The notes below the pieces were generated by a model. The model was not told the DNA's origin and did not search any database. It worked only from the letters and a program-made list of their open reading frames with translations. Shown here in pieces: positions 51,923 through 61,415 of a stretch of 64,000 bases of DNA (position 1 is its first letter; every line of letters begins with the position of its first letter). Position numbers and translations under genes: made by a program. This DNA is from Myxococcales bacterium (GTDB taxonomy: Bacteria; Myxococcota_A; Polyangia; Haliangiales; Haliangiaceae), in assembly GCA_016720595.1 (NCBI GenBank), contig JADKKI010000023.1, positions 124,001 through 188,000 on the forward strand, in the 5' to 3' direction.

Positions 51923-53083
51923 ATGACACGAACTCTCCTGGTCTCGTCGCTCCTCGTGCTCGCCACCGTTGCTGTCCCCACCGTCGCTCATGCGACGCCG
52001 ACGTGGGTGCCCGGCATCGCTCAGTCCATTCCCTTCAACTGCGCCAGCAAGCCGGATGCCGCTGTCGCAACGCAGGTCAGCTACGTCAACGATCCGGTGA
52101 GTCCGCTGAAGACGGGCGATAGCGGATACGTGAGGGCCGTCGCGCAGGCCGTCGACTGCACGAACGGCGCAACGATGGAGGTCTTCCTGCCGGCGGGCGC
52201 GAGCCTCGACACCACGAAGCAGATGCTCTGCATTCGCGAAAAGACCACCGGCCTGTCGGACCCGATCACGAACTGCGCCCCGTGGGGCTACGTCGGACCG
52301 CACGGCGGCCTGATGTTCACCAACGGCGCGGTGACGCTCGCCCCGGATTGGTACCTCGAGCTCCAGATCCCGATCGTCTACAACGCGGAGCTGGTCGGCG
52401 CGGCCGGCGGCAGCGCGCACGCGTTCCGGGTGAGGACCGACAGTCTGTCGGGAAACGCGGAGCCGTCCGTGCCCGTGACGGTCGGCTACCGCGCCAGGCT
52501 CGAGAACATCAACTCCTCGAACATCACGACGACGACCGCCCAGCTCAACGTGAATCTGTTCTCGTACTTCAAGGCCGGGCAGCTCGTCATCGACTACGGC
52601 ACGACGAGCGCGCTCGGCCAGAGCACCACGCCGGGCCAGGTGCCCGGTACCTCCGCCAACTTCCCGAGCGCCAACGCCGTGCTCACCGGGCTCGCGCCGG
52701 CCACCGAATACTTCTGGCGGGCGCGCTTCGTCACCACCAGCGGCACGTTCTACGGCGAGAAGCAGGCCTTCAACACGAAGGTGCCAGTTCTGAGCGTCGC
52801 CACCACCGGTCGCGGCTACGGCAAGATCACCAGTAACCCGGCGGGCATCGACTGCGGCGCGAGCTCCTCGAACATGTGCGCGGTCAGCGTGGCGCCCGGC
52901 CTTACCGTCACGCTCTATGCGACGCCGAGCACGCGTGCCTACACGTTCACCGGCTGGAGTGGCGCGTGCACCGGCTCAGGTGCGTGCACCGTGTTGGTGG
53001 ACGATTCGAAGTCGGTGACCGCGAACTTCGAGTACTTCGACTCGTCGGGGACGCCGCTGCCGGGCCCGGGCCCGCGCCGCTAA
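51923..53083 (+). CDS. secreted protein with Fn3-like and InlB-like repeat domains
   Basis: A 386-residue protein from ATG 51923 with a signal peptide ending near AHA. The N-terminal beta-rich domain has Cys residues (PFNCASKP, CTNGATMEVF). A central fibronectin-III-like segment follows (YGTTSALGQSTTPGQVPG ... ATEYFWRARFVTTSG). The C-terminal domain (GRGYGKITSNPAGIDCG ... YTFTGWSGACTGSGAC) has the divergent InlB B-repeat pattern. It is probably a surface or secreted adhesin-like protein. The region between the sigma-like gene and its start is short and unremarkable. Confidence 0.75.
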   Translation: MTRTLLVSSLLVLATVAVPTVAHATPTWVPGIAQSIPFNCASKPDAAVATQVSYVNDPVSPLKTGDSGYVRAVAQAVDCTNGATMEVFLPAGASLDTTKQMLCIREKTTGLSDPITNCAPWGYVGPHGGLMFTNGAVTLAPDWYLELQIPIVYNAELVGAAGGSAHAFRVRTDSLSGNAEPSVPVTVGYRARLENINSSNITTTTAQLNVNLFSYFKAGQLVIDYGTTSALGQSTTPGQVPGTSANFPSANAVLTGLAPATEYFWRARFVTTSGTFYGEKQAFNTKVPVLSVATTGRGYGKITSNPAGIDCGASSSNMCAVSVAPGLTVTLYATPSTRAYTFTGWSGACTGSGACTVLVDDSKSVTANFEYFDSSGTPLPGPGPRR

Positions 53084-53159
53084 GCGCGCGAGATCGCCGG
53101 CGAGTGCGCGCCGCGCGGATTTCTTTGCGACGGATCCCGAGACCACGCTCCTACCCGTC

Positions 53160-56100
53160 ATGAAGCGCCTCCCTATCGTTCTCGTCATGGTCTATCCGGC
53201 GATCTCTCGCGCCGAGACCGCGATCAAGTTCCCCGACTGCACGAAGGTCGATCACGCCGTGACGTCGCAGTGCTGGGACTTCGAGGACGGCACGCTCGAC
53301 GACGCCGGCTTCGGCGCGTGGACTGCAACCGGCACCGCGTTCGCGACCCAGCCGACGTTCGGCGACAATGTCATGGCGTCGCGCATCCTCACCAAGCAAC
53401 CGAGCGCGATGCGTACGACGGGCACCATGCTCGACGATCTGCGGGATCTCGGAGGCGACTTCTGGGAGACGCCGTACCCCATCGGTCATCAGGGCCAGTT
53501 CTGGATCGGCACGTTCGAGAACCGACCCGACGAACGTGCTGCATGGAGCGCGGTCCAAGGCGATAGCCCGATGGGCACCATCACGTCGCCGAGCTTCGTG
53601 ATCGATCAGCAATACGTCACGTTCCTGGTCGGCGGCACGTGTGACGCCTTGACCGAGAAGGTCGAGGTCCAGCTCGAGGTCAGCGGATTCTGGGTGCCTT
53701 TCATCGATGTCGCCGGGGCGTCCATGGTGACCGGGACTTGCAGCGAGCTGATGGAGCGCAAGGTGATCCCCATGTACGCGCTCCAGGGAAGGACCGCACG
53801 CATCGTCGTCACGGACGATTCGCCAAACGGGCACATCAACGTCGACGACGTACGGCACACGAGCGTCTATCCGATGGATGGCGGTGGCGCGAACCGCCCA
53901 CTATGGGGCTTCGCCGACACCCATGCGCATCCGGGAAACCACCAGTCGTTTCAAGCGCTGAACGGCGGTGGTCATCTGCTCGACGGCGTCCCCGACCACC
54001 CCGACTCGGTGATGCGCGGTCGATGCGATGGCGGCGATCACGGCCAACGCAACCACGTCGGAGGTCGCACCGCATCGTTCACGGCCGATACCGCGAGTCT
54101 AGGCAGCGCACCGGCGATGCCCGAGGGATGCGATGGGCTGAGCTGCTTCTACAAGCAGCAGAGTCCGACCTTCAATGCCCCGGGAAACACTCTCCTCGAC
54201 CACGCCCATCATGATCCCAACGTCGGCGCACCGTACTGGTACACGCGCACTCACCAGCAGATGTACCTCGACTGGATCAAGCGGTCGTATCAGGGTGGCC
54301 AACGCTTGCTGGTTGCGACCGCGGGCAACAACGAGTTGCTCGGCTCGGTGCTACGCGACGGTCATCGCGATCCGCAAGTCTCCGATTACGGCGCGGTGCG
54401 GCGCTTCGCGGCGTACATGAAGTGGCTCGTCGCGAACCCGAACAACTCGTGGATGGAGATCGCATACACGCCCGCTGATGCGCGCCGCATCATTCGCGGC
54501 AATCGGCTCGCGATCATCCTGTCGACGGAGGTCGAGGACATCGGCGACCACTGCAAGGGCGATATCTCGTGGCCCTATCCCGATCAGGATGGCGGCCAGA
54601 CGACCACGATGTCGACCAACGGCGCAAACCCGTGGAACCAGATCAAGGTCAGGACGTCGTGCGGCAACAACACCAACGACTGGGTGAATCGCGTCGAGAG
54701 CCTCTACGCTGCCGGCTACCGGATGATCATTCCGATGCACTTCTCGAACAACGATCTCGGTGGTCCGGCCGTCTACACCGACCTGCACAACATGAACAAC
54801 CGGTTCATGAACGGCGCGTTTCTGAGCGTGATGAGCTCGCCCGACGTGGAGTTCCGGCTTGGCGAGTCCGCCCGCAAGCACGACGAGATGTCCGTGAAGA
54901 ACTTCCACACGCCGCCAAATCCGCTCGCGGCGTGGAACATCGGGGAGATTGGTTGGTGCCAGACAAACTTCGTCGGGGGCTGCGTTGCGGGCATCGGAAT
55001 GGGGTGGCTGGTCTTTCTGCCAAGGATCGAGGTCGTGCTCTCGATCCTGACCCAGGCCACCTACACGCCGATCCCGATCGCCGCGCTGTCGCCGCTACCA
55101 AAGTACGATCCATCGAATCCTCGCGGGCACGTCAACACGGTGGGGCTCACGCCGCAGGGTCGTGCCGTCCTGCAGGCGATGATGGATCGCGGCATGTTGA
55201 TCGATGTCGCGCACATGAGCGACCTCGGCCGGAATTCCTTGCTCGGCCTCGGGGGGACTACGAACAGCAACTCGATCGTGAACCCTGGCTGCGATCTCAC
55301 GAAGCCGTCCTGTCAGGACAGCGCGTATCCCGTGATCTCGAGTCACGCCGGTCTGCGCCAGCTCCAGCGCGTCCGCGATGAGGGCGGTATCGACGGCGAG
55401 ATGATCGATCGCATCCACGCGATCGGTGGAACCGTCGCCGTGGGCACGGCCGGCGGCGACCCACTCGCGCCCGACATGTCGATGGGCCCGGACGATCCGT
55501 CGACGGGGCGACCATGGACCGGGATCCTGGCGACGACCGTGATGGACGACTGCGCCGGCTCGAGCAAGACGTTCGCGCAGGGCTACCTGTACGCACTGCG
55601 GATGACGAAGGGAAAGGGCATCACGCTCGGTACGGATCTCAACGGTTTCGAGGCTCAGCTCAACCCGCGCTTCGGCACGATGGGCTGCTACGCGCGCGGC
55701 ACCATTCCGCGGATCGTGCAGTTCGCCCACGACGGCACCACGCTGATCGACGCGCAGAGCGTCGTGCCGTACAAGTACGATTCGGAGAACATCTTCATGC
55801 CGTTCGGGACCGCCGGCGCGCAACGCGTCGAACAGCGCGACCACAGCGACGGGATCAACTACACCCACTATCGTGGACGGCCACCGGTGGGCGGTCCCGG
55901 CCCGGGACTCAAGTTCTTCAACCTCGTCGATCCGTCCGCCTTCGTGCCGTACATGCAGCAACAGCAATGGGGCAAGCCGCTCCCCGCGACGCTCGACCCG
56001 ATCTCGATGAAGTCACTCGCGCGGTCGCCTTCGCTGATGGCCCTGACCTCCATGGCCGGTCGCACCTTCGACTTCAACTACGACGGGCTCGCGAACTACG

Positions 56101-56258
56101 GCCTGCTCCCCGACCTCCTGCAGGACACGCGCGCGGACGGTCTCACCAACGAGCAGCTCGGCCCGCTGTTCCAGGGGGCGGAGGCGCTCGTCGAAGCGTG
56201 GGAGAAATCCTGCCGGCTGAGTAACTCCAAGCTCTCGAAGACCGGTTGTCATCCCTAG
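53160..56258 (+). CDS. secreted M19-type (renal dipeptidase-like) hydrolase
   Basis: A 1,032-residue protein with a signal peptide (LPIVLVMVYPAISRAE). The first ~240 residues are a beta-rich lead with Cys (CWDFEDGTLDDAG). The metal-dependent hydrolase core then begins with FADTHAHPGNHQ (metal-binding His pair). It continues with MLIDVAHMSDLGRNSLL, YPVISSHAGLRQLQRV and GITLGTDLNGF, as in M19 membrane dipeptidases. Two long insertions make it more than twice the usual ~400-residue size. It probably cleaves dipeptides or related bonds outside the inner membrane. Confidence 0.8.
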   Translation: MKRLPIVLVMVYPAISRAETAIKFPDCTKVDHAVTSQCWDFEDGTLDDAGFGAWTATGTAFATQPTFGDNVMASRILTKQPSAMRTTGTMLDDLRDLGGDFWETPYPIGHQGQFWIGTFENRPDERAAWSAVQGDSPMGTITSPSFVIDQQYVTFLVGGTCDALTEKVEVQLEVSGFWVPFIDVAGASMVTGTCSELMERKVIPMYALQGRTARIVVTDDSPNGHINVDDVRHTSVYPMDGGGANRPLWGFADTHAHPGNHQSFQALNGGGHLLDGVPDHPDSVMRGRCDGGDHGQRNHVGGRTASFTADTASLGSAPAMPEGCDGLSCFYKQQSPTFNAPGNTLLDHAHHDPNVGAPYWYTRTHQQMYLDWIKRSYQGGQRLLVATAGNNELLGSVLRDGHRDPQVSDYGAVRRFAAYMKWLVANPNNSWMEIAYTPADARRIIRGNRLAIILSTEVEDIGDHCKGDISWPYPDQDGGQTTTMSTNGANPWNQIKVRTSCGNNTNDWVNRVESLYAAGYRMIIPMHFSNNDLGGPAVYTDLHNMNNRFMNGAFLSVMSSPDVEFRLGESARKHDEMSVKNFHTPPNPLAAWNIGEIGWCQTNFVGGCVAGIGMGWLVFLPRIEVVLSILTQATYTPIPIAALSPLPKYDPSNPRGHVNTVGLTPQGRAVLQAMMDRGMLIDVAHMSDLGRNSLLGLGGTTNSNSIVNPGCDLTKPSCQDSAYPVISSHAGLRQLQRVRDEGGIDGEMIDRIHAIGGTVAVGTAGGDPLAPDMSMGPDDPSTGRPWTGILATTVMDDCAGSSKTFAQGYLYALRMTKGKGITLGTDLNGFEAQLNPRFGTMGCYARGTIPRIVQFAHDGTTLIDAQSVVPYKYDSENIFMPFGTAGAQRVEQRDHSDGINYTHYRGRPPVGGPGPGLKFFNLVDPSAFVPYMQQQQWGKPLPATLDPISMKSLARSPSLMALTSMAGRTFDFNYDGLANYGLLPDLLQDTRADGLTNEQLGPLFQGAEALVEAWEKSCRLSNSKLSKTGCHP

Positions 56259-56281
56259 CTGCCAATCCCGAGTACCGCGGA

Positions 56282-57646
56282 CTACTTCACGAGCGCGATG
56301 AACTGCTTCTCGGTGCGGAGCGCGCGGAACAGCGGATCCTTCTTGATCTGCTTCTTGTTCGCGTTCTGGGCGTTGCCCTTGAGTGCGCGGCGCAGGAGGT
56401 CGATCGCGCGCTCGGAGTCGCCGACGGCGGTGGCAAGGCCGGCGGCTGCGACGAACAGGCGCGCATCGTCGAGCTTGTCGGTGGCATCGAGCCACACCTT
56501 GGCCTCGGCGGCGTCGACGTGGCCCTCCGCTACGTACTCGGTGAACCGGGGAAGGAGCTCCCATAGGTGGTTCGTCGCCAGCTCGCCGATGAGCGGCCGC
56601 ACGTACTTGAGGAGCGCCGCGGGCTTGTCCGCGAGCTTCGAGATCTTGACCTCGATCTCGAGGCCGCGTGCCTCCGCGTCCTCCTCGTCGGCCTGGTCGC
56701 CGGTCCACCGCGCGCGCATTGCCTCGAGCGAGTCGTCGTCGAAGCGGCGTGTATACGGACCGTAGATCTCACTGTCGTCTTTCAGCGTGCGTCGTGTGGA
56801 CGCGAGGTCGGCCCATGCGTCGTGCCATGCGGTGTAGCGGTCGTCGGTCATCTCAAACGGCGTCCCATCGGCGGCGTGGAAACGTGTGCTCGAGGCGAGC
56901 TTCTCGTGACGGCCGCGGTAGCGCTTGGGCGCGAGTGACTTGTCGAGCCACATGATCCAGGACGGAGACACGAGGCCGTGCTTGGCTGGCTTGAGTTCCT
57001 CGCGCGTGAGCCGATGATCCGAGAACCAGCTCGGGATATCGAGTTGGGGGTCCACGCTGCACAACGCGGCGACGAGCGCGGCGCTGTCGATCTGGTTCCC
57101 GCTGCTGTTGAACAACGACAGCGGCGCGAGCCACACCGCCGGTCCGAGCAAGGCCACCGGGGCGCCGAGCCTTTCGACGAGCTGGTCGCCGAGCGCCTGC
57201 CAGCGTGGCTCCGTGACCTCGTCGAGCGGAAACGCGATCGAGAGCACACCGGTCTCACCAGCTTCGAGTGTCAGGTACAGCGCGAACTCCTTCGGGGGGA
57301 GCTTCTCTGGGGCGCCGTCGTGGATGTAGACCATCGTCGATTCCTTCGGGAACGCGCGGTAACTGCCGACGGTGTCTGTGATGACCTTGCGCGCGGCCGA
57401 CATCGCCTTCGGCGCCGCGTAGCGCGTCGACTTCGTGCCCTTTGCGAGGAAGCCGCGGAACACGAGCGGGCGCTTGGTCATCTCGAGTGCGAGGCTGATG
57501 CAGGCGTCGATCTCCTTGCCGCTCGCGGCATCGAACATCACCGTGAGCGCGCCCATCAGCGCGGTGCGGCCCTTCAGGCTGGGATTCGTTGCGAGCGTCT
57601 TGTTGACTCGTGCGACCAGAGCTGAGGACGGAGCTTTGGATGCCAT
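56282..57646 (-). CDS. DUF3396-like (type VI immunity fold) protein with TPR-like C-terminus
   Basis: A 454-residue protein from ATG 57646. The middle part (LSIAFPLDEV, QALGDQLVERLGAPVALLGP, VDPQLDIPSWFSDH, HGLVSPSWIMWLDKSLA) follows the pattern of DUF3396/TsiV-like proteins, where a beta-sheet is followed by a GLxxP and a K/SxxWLxxLG block. The C-terminal ~130 residues are helical, TPR-like (AAGLATAVGDSERAIDLLRRAL). DUF3396 proteins are often immunity factors for type VI effectors. No effector is visible next to it. The intact copy of a duplicated gene. Confidence 0.6.
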   Translation of the reverse strand: MASKAPSSALVARVNKTLATNPSLKGRTALMGALTVMFDAASGKEIDACISLALEMTKRPLVFRGFLAKGTKSTRYAAPKAMSAARKVITDTVGSYRAFPKESTMVYIHDGAPEKLPPKEFALYLTLEAGETGVLSIAFPLDEVTEPRWQALGDQLVERLGAPVALLGPAVWLAPLSLFNSSGNQIDSAALVAALCSVDPQLDIPSWFSDHRLTREELKPAKHGLVSPSWIMWLDKSLAPKRYRGRHEKLASSTRFHAADGTPFEMTDDRYTAWHDAWADLASTRRTLKDDSEIYGPYTRRFDDDSLEAMRARWTGDQADEEDAEARGLEIEVKISKLADKPAALLKYVRPLIGELATNHLWELLPRFTEYVAEGHVDAAEAKVWLDATDKLDDARLFVAAAGLATAVGDSERAIDLLRRALKGNAQNANKKQIKKDPLFRALRTEKQFIALVK

Positions 57647-57688
57647 CGCCGGGGATGATATCTGTGCCCCGGACCCAAGGCTACGAGG

Positions 57689-58357
57689 TCACGACCGCGG
57701 TCGCCCGAGGAGCAGCCGGTTCTTGGCGCTCACGTTCGCGGGAATCGCGTCGACGAACACGTCGTAGCCGCGCTCGATAAGCCACATCGTGCGCTCCTCG
57801 TCGATCACCGCGGCAGGATCCGCGAGGCCAACGAGATCGGCACGCCGCCTCGTCCGGTGGCAGCAGGGCATGAGGGCCACGCGTGCGCCCAGCGCGGCCG
57901 CTCGACTCAGCACCGTATCGGAGAGCGCCCCGCAGGCATGGGCCGAAACGATGACGTCACCGGTGCCGAGGGTGACGTCCTCGAGGCGCGCCCGCTCGAA
58001 CGTGACACGGCCGGCGATGTTCGGAAACGCGGCGACGACGGCGGCGTGGACCAGGACGGAGTTCTTCGCGGGGCGGACGTCGACGGCGAGAGCCGTCGTG
58101 TGTGGATCGTTGCCTTGCAGCAGGAGTACCTGAGCGAGCAAGCCGTAACCGGCGCAGAGGTCGACCACGCGGACGACCGTGTCGCCTGCAAGCCACGTAC
58201 GGATCCGCGTGGCCATCTCCCACGCCTCGTGCAGCTCCTTGCGTGGCAGGCAGTCAACGGCGCAGATCGCGCGTCCGAGTGTGTCGAGCAGGCCGTCGTC
58301 AGGGTAATAGCGCGCGTGCGACGGTGACAGCTTGTTGCGTGAACCGGGACCGTGCAC
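57689..58357 (-). CDS. Methyltransf_32-type SAM-dependent methyltransferase
   Basis: A 222-residue protein from GTG 58357. The SAM motif VVDLCAGYGLLAQVL, the acidic strand ALAVDVRPAKN and the family block VIVSAHACGALSDTVL ... VALMPCCHRTRR correspond to Methyltransf_32 (PF13679-like) enzymes. The Cys-Cys-His in MPCCH is characteristic. It would methylate an RNA or protein substrate. It lies 43 bp downstream of the DUF3396-like gene on the opposite side of that gene's start. Confidence 0.75.
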   Translation of the reverse strand: MHGPGSRNKLSPSHARYYPDDGLLDTLGRAICAVDCLPRKELHEAWEMATRIRTWLAGDTVVRVVDLCAGYGLLAQVLLLQGNDPHTTALAVDVRPAKNSVLVHAAVVAAFPNIAGRVTFERARLEDVTLGTGDVIVSAHACGALSDTVLSRAAALGARVALMPCCHRTRRRADLVGLADPAAVIDEERTMWLIERGYDVFVDAIPANVSAKNRLLLGRPRS

Positions 58358-58481
58358 GAGCTCTCGGCGCGACTATACGGCGAGCAAGCTCGTGAGATCA
58401 GATCTTCCGGAGGCTCGCGATCGGTGGTGTCACGCCCCCGGCGCAAGGTAGCGCACCGAAGACTGATATCCTTCGATCATC

Positions 58482-58853
58482 ATGGCGACGCCCGAAGAGA
58501 CGATCGAGGACTACATCGCGCTCTGGGGAACGTCCGATCCAGCCGCACGACGCGCACACGCCACCGCTTCGCTCACCGACGACGTCGTGCTCCTGTATCC
58601 AACGTTCGATGCGAGCGGTCTGGGCGACGTGCTCGCGAAGGCCGAGGGCTTCCAGCAGAGCTCTCCGGGTGCGAAGATCGTGCGGCGTAGCGGCGTGCAG
58701 CACCACAAAGGCTGCGTGCGCGTGGCGTGGAAGATGGTGCGCGCCGATGGGACCGTCGCCGGCGAAGGCGAGTCGATCGGCGAGCTCGCGCCGGACGGGC
58801 GCATGAAGCGCGTCTACGGGTTCCGCGACCCGTTGCCACCCTCGACGCCCTAG
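58482..58853 (+). CDS. SnoaL/NTF2-like protein
   Basis: A 123-residue protein (MATPEETIEDYIALWGTSD ... SLTDDVVLLYPTF). The pattern of short N-terminal helices, a TDDVVL strand and a C-terminal MVRADGTVAGEGESIGEL sheet is that of SnoaL-like polyketide-cyclase/NTF2-fold proteins. It lies inside the segment inserted into the intact copy of the duplication and is absent from the decayed copy. The substrate is unknown. Confidence 0.75.
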   Translation: MATPEETIEDYIALWGTSDPAARRAHATASLTDDVVLLYPTFDASGLGDVLAKAEGFQQSSPGAKIVRRSGVQHHKGCVRVAWKMVRADGTVAGEGESIGELAPDGRMKRVYGFRDPLPPSTP

Positions 58854-58870
58854 CAGCTGAGAAACGAAGG

Positions 58871-58917
58871 AGAGTCCCGGACGCACCTGGACGCCCCGTC
58901 AATCAACCTCGGTCGGG
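58871..58917. repeat. MITE-like element, copy 3 (right half)
   Basis: The right half is conserved (GTCAATCAACCTCGGTCGGG preceded by GAGTCCCGGAC), as in copy 1, without a left half. It marks the right edge of the NTF2-like insertion inside the duplicated module. Confidence 0.7.
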
Positions 58918-58958
58918 CTACTTGGAGATCCATGCCTATCCGGAGCGAAACTGAACCG

Positions 58959-60269
58959 ATGCGGTCATGGACCCTGTACGTCACGCTGCTGGTCGCGGCA
59001 TGCGCTCCGGCGCCGCCCGTTCCGGCACGCCACGCCACACCTTCGAGCGTGGCTCCGGGCAAGCCGTCGAGCCGCCCCCCGTTCGAGGACACGCTTCGCT
59101 TGCTGAAGACGATGGAGTACCCCGACGCCGAGCTGCGCGCGAAGGCGGTGCGCGCGCGGTTCGCCGCCGAGATCGGTGTCTGTCGATGGCGCGGGACCGA
59201 GGCGATGAGCGACGAAGCCTTCCAGGCGGTGGCGAGCATGGTGCCGGCTGAGCTGTTTCGCGCCCTGAAGGTCGCGCGGGATCGACGGTCCACCTGTTCA
59301 TCAGCGGAAGCGACGGAGGCTCTGCAAAGCATCGACCGGCTGGTGGCGACTTTCGCGTCGGAGCTCGCCTGGCGAGCCCCCACGTTCGATCCGTCCGCGC
59401 CCATCCTGCTGAGCCAGGGGCCGTGCCAGTGCGAGCTCGATCACTTCGACCACGCCGCCACCGCGTTCTACCCGTACTGGCTCCGCGGCAAGGTCCCGGC
59501 GACGCCGCTCGGCGCGCTAGGCACGATTGCTTACGTCGGCATGACGTTCGATGACGACGGGAACGTTCGCCACGTCGAGTCGCCGGGCAGGGCAGGGGAG
59601 CCCGCGGGCGAACCCTTCGATCTCGCGCACGCCGAGCTCGTCCGGACTGCCCACGCGGCCGGTGTCGGCGTGGACTGGGTCATCCAGCAGCCCGACTGGG
59701 CCCGGTGGTCGGCGCGGACCGCGGCCGAGCGGCGACGCGTGTTCGACGCGCTCGCGACATCCCTCGCCCGGATCTCCAGCACCGATCGGCGTGACGGCGT
59801 GACGCTCTGGTTCACTGGCTACCCCGCCGACGCCGGAGCGGAGCGCATGTTCGACGACCTGATCTCCGCGATCGTGACCAAGCAGAAGGCGGGCGGCATG
59901 CCTGGCCGCATCAGTGTCCTCGTGCCGCAGGACGCCGTCGGCGCGGGGCTGTACGACTACCGACACCTCGTCAACCTGGTGGGGCAGATGCGCCCCGACG
60001 CCGAGCGAAGCCAAGGAGGCGCAGTGTTCGTGCTCCTGGAAGAGCCCACCACGGAATCCAAGAAGCGGCTGCGGATGGGCATCGAGGAGGCGCCGCTCCA
60101 GGGCCCCGACCGCAGACGGCTGCTGCGGGCCATCGTCCCGGTCATCACGTTCGATGGTCGGTCGTGGCAGCAGCTCTCGGATGACGAGATCTACGCGGCG
60201 TACAACTACGCTGGCCTCGGGTTCTGGCTGAGCTCCACGGAGCTGAAGCCGTCTCGGGCGAGTCGATGA
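58959..60269 (+). CDS. lipoprotein, unknown (intact copy)
   Basis: A 436-residue lipoprotein from ATG 58959 (LYVTLLVAACAP). A Pro/Ala linker is followed by a soluble domain with three Cys in QGPCQCELDHF and VARDRRSTCSS. The second half (GVGVDWVIQQPDWARW ... VTLWFTGYPADAG ... ISVLVPQDAVGAGLYDYRHL) has the alternating strand/helix rhythm of a TIM-barrel-like enzyme, possibly a glycosidase-like domain. The function is unknown. The decayed copy is at 46630-47916. Confidence 0.65.
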   Translation: MRSWTLYVTLLVAACAPAPPVPARHATPSSVAPGKPSSRPPFEDTLRLLKTMEYPDAELRAKAVRARFAAEIGVCRWRGTEAMSDEAFQAVASMVPAELFRALKVARDRRSTCSSAEATEALQSIDRLVATFASELAWRAPTFDPSAPILLSQGPCQCELDHFDHAATAFYPYWLRGKVPATPLGALGTIAYVGMTFDDDGNVRHVESPGRAGEPAGEPFDLAHAELVRTAHAAGVGVDWVIQQPDWARWSARTAAERRRVFDALATSLARISSTDRRDGVTLWFTGYPADAGAERMFDDLISAIVTKQKAGGMPGRISVLVPQDAVGAGLYDYRHLVNLVGQMRPDAERSQGGAVFVLLEEPTTESKKRLRMGIEEAPLQGPDRRRLLRAIVPVITFDGRSWQQLSDDEIYAAYNYAGLGFWLSSTELKPSRASR

Positions 60270-60460
60270 CCGACGGCGGGACCCGGCACTATCGCACGTA
60301 GGCCGGGCGCGCGAGGATCGCATGCTCGCGCAGGCGCTGGACGCCGCGGAGATACCGAAGGGGGGAGTTCGCGGCGCTCGTGTTCGACGATACGCGATGG
60401 GGGAGGACGTCCTCTGCGTGCGTATCGAGGTACCGTGGGCGAAGTGAGGTTCAGCAAGTC

Positions 60461-61069
60461 ATGACATGCGTCGGCAGGCCAAGCTCCAGGATGGAGCCCG
60501 TCGTTTGGCTCGGCCCGACGGGTCGCGCGCACAACCGGCGGTCGACGCTGGTCGCCGCCCTCGTGGCCATCGCGACTGCTGGCGCCTGCTCCGGCGACGG
60601 CGGGGTAGCCAAGCGGTGCGCCCCGGCCCGGGAGGCGCTGGCCCCGGAATGGAAGCGGTCGCTCGACCTGTTCGCGGAGATCGCCGGGAAGTTCGATCTC
60701 ACCTGGAACAAGCTACCCAGGTCCGTCCTCGACGAGCTCAGCGGCTCGCGCGCCGCGCTCGACCCCGGGCCAATGCTCGAGAAGATCCGCAAAGGCTGCC
60801 ACGATGGCACCGCGGCAGACTGCCACTCGTACGGAACTACCGTCGAGCAGCTGTTGCAGCGCTACACGATGAGCAAGGACTTCGCGGTCAGTAGCGCGCC
60901 AGGCGACACCAATCCTGCCGATCGCGAGACCTACAAGACCGCGATGGAAGAGCTGAATGTCGATTTCCAGAACCTCATCACCGCGGGGGTGCCGCTCGTG
61001 CGCCTCGCTGGCCGCGAGCTCGCAGTCAAGGAGCTGTGCTCAGCCGGCGGTGAACACGTTGCTCCATAG
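60461..61069 (+). CDS. lipoprotein, unknown
   Basis: A frame of about 200 residues from ATG 60461 or ATG 60491 with a lipoprotein signal (LVAIATAGACSG). The mature helical domain contains CAPAREALAPEW, GCHDGTAADCHSYG and ends near ELCSAGG, giving about four Cys. The role is unknown. Which ATG is used decides whether a short N-terminal extension precedes the signal; the later one fits a lipoprotein better. Confidence 0.62.
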   Translation: MTCVGRPSSRMEPVVWLGPTGRAHNRRSTLVAALVAIATAGACSGDGGVAKRCAPAREALAPEWKRSLDLFAEIAGKFDLTWNKLPRSVLDELSGSRAALDPGPMLEKIRKGCHDGTAADCHSYGTTVEQLLQRYTMSKDFAVSSAPGDTNPADRETYKTAMEELNVDFQNLITAGVPLVRLAGRELAVKELCSAGGEHVAP

Positions 61070-61115
61070 ATAGCGAGACGCCCACGGGTCGCGACCTCGC
61101 GCGATAGTCGCCCGC

Positions 61116-61415
61116 ATGCTTGCTGCGTGGCGTGGTTTCTTGATTGCTCTCTTGCTGACGGGATGCCGGTCCGCTCATGTCGTGGCGCCCGGCTGCCCCG
61201 GCTGCCCGCCGGACGGGGCTACAAGTATCAGGGCTGATCAGGTGGGCCGCGCGGTGCATGGGGCGCACGGAACCCTCATCTCGCGGCGTGGCGCTTGCTG
61301 GATATCGAGGTCCTCCAGTCCGATCCCGCGACCTTCGATCTCGGACTCGATCGCTGGAGTGGCATCGTCGAGATCTTCGCGCCTTCGAGTAGAACGGCGC
61401 GCATCATCGCGCACC
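61116..61415 (+). pseudogene. frameshifted lipoprotein fragment
   Basis: ATG 61116 starts a lipoprotein signal (FLIALLLTGCRS), with CPGCPPDG after the anchor. The coding sense then shifts frame near 61,240, continuing as GARNPHLAAWRLLDIEVLQSDP ... GIVEIFAPSSRTARIIAHP. It then runs into the opposite-strand thioredoxin gene. The continuous protein is broken and truncated. One indel may be an assembly error. Confidence 0.45.

Larger units (their letters stand above)
56257..60295. repeat. segmental duplication, intact copy
   Basis: The intact counterpart of 44493-47938, about 4.0 kb because of the ~540-bp insertion with the NTF2-like gene. The three shared genes are all open here. The right boundary falls at CACTAT (60,295). 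The next ~165 bp hold a minus-strand remnant (RYLDTHAEDVLPHRV ... ILARPAYVR) with no visible start. Confidence 0.88.
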
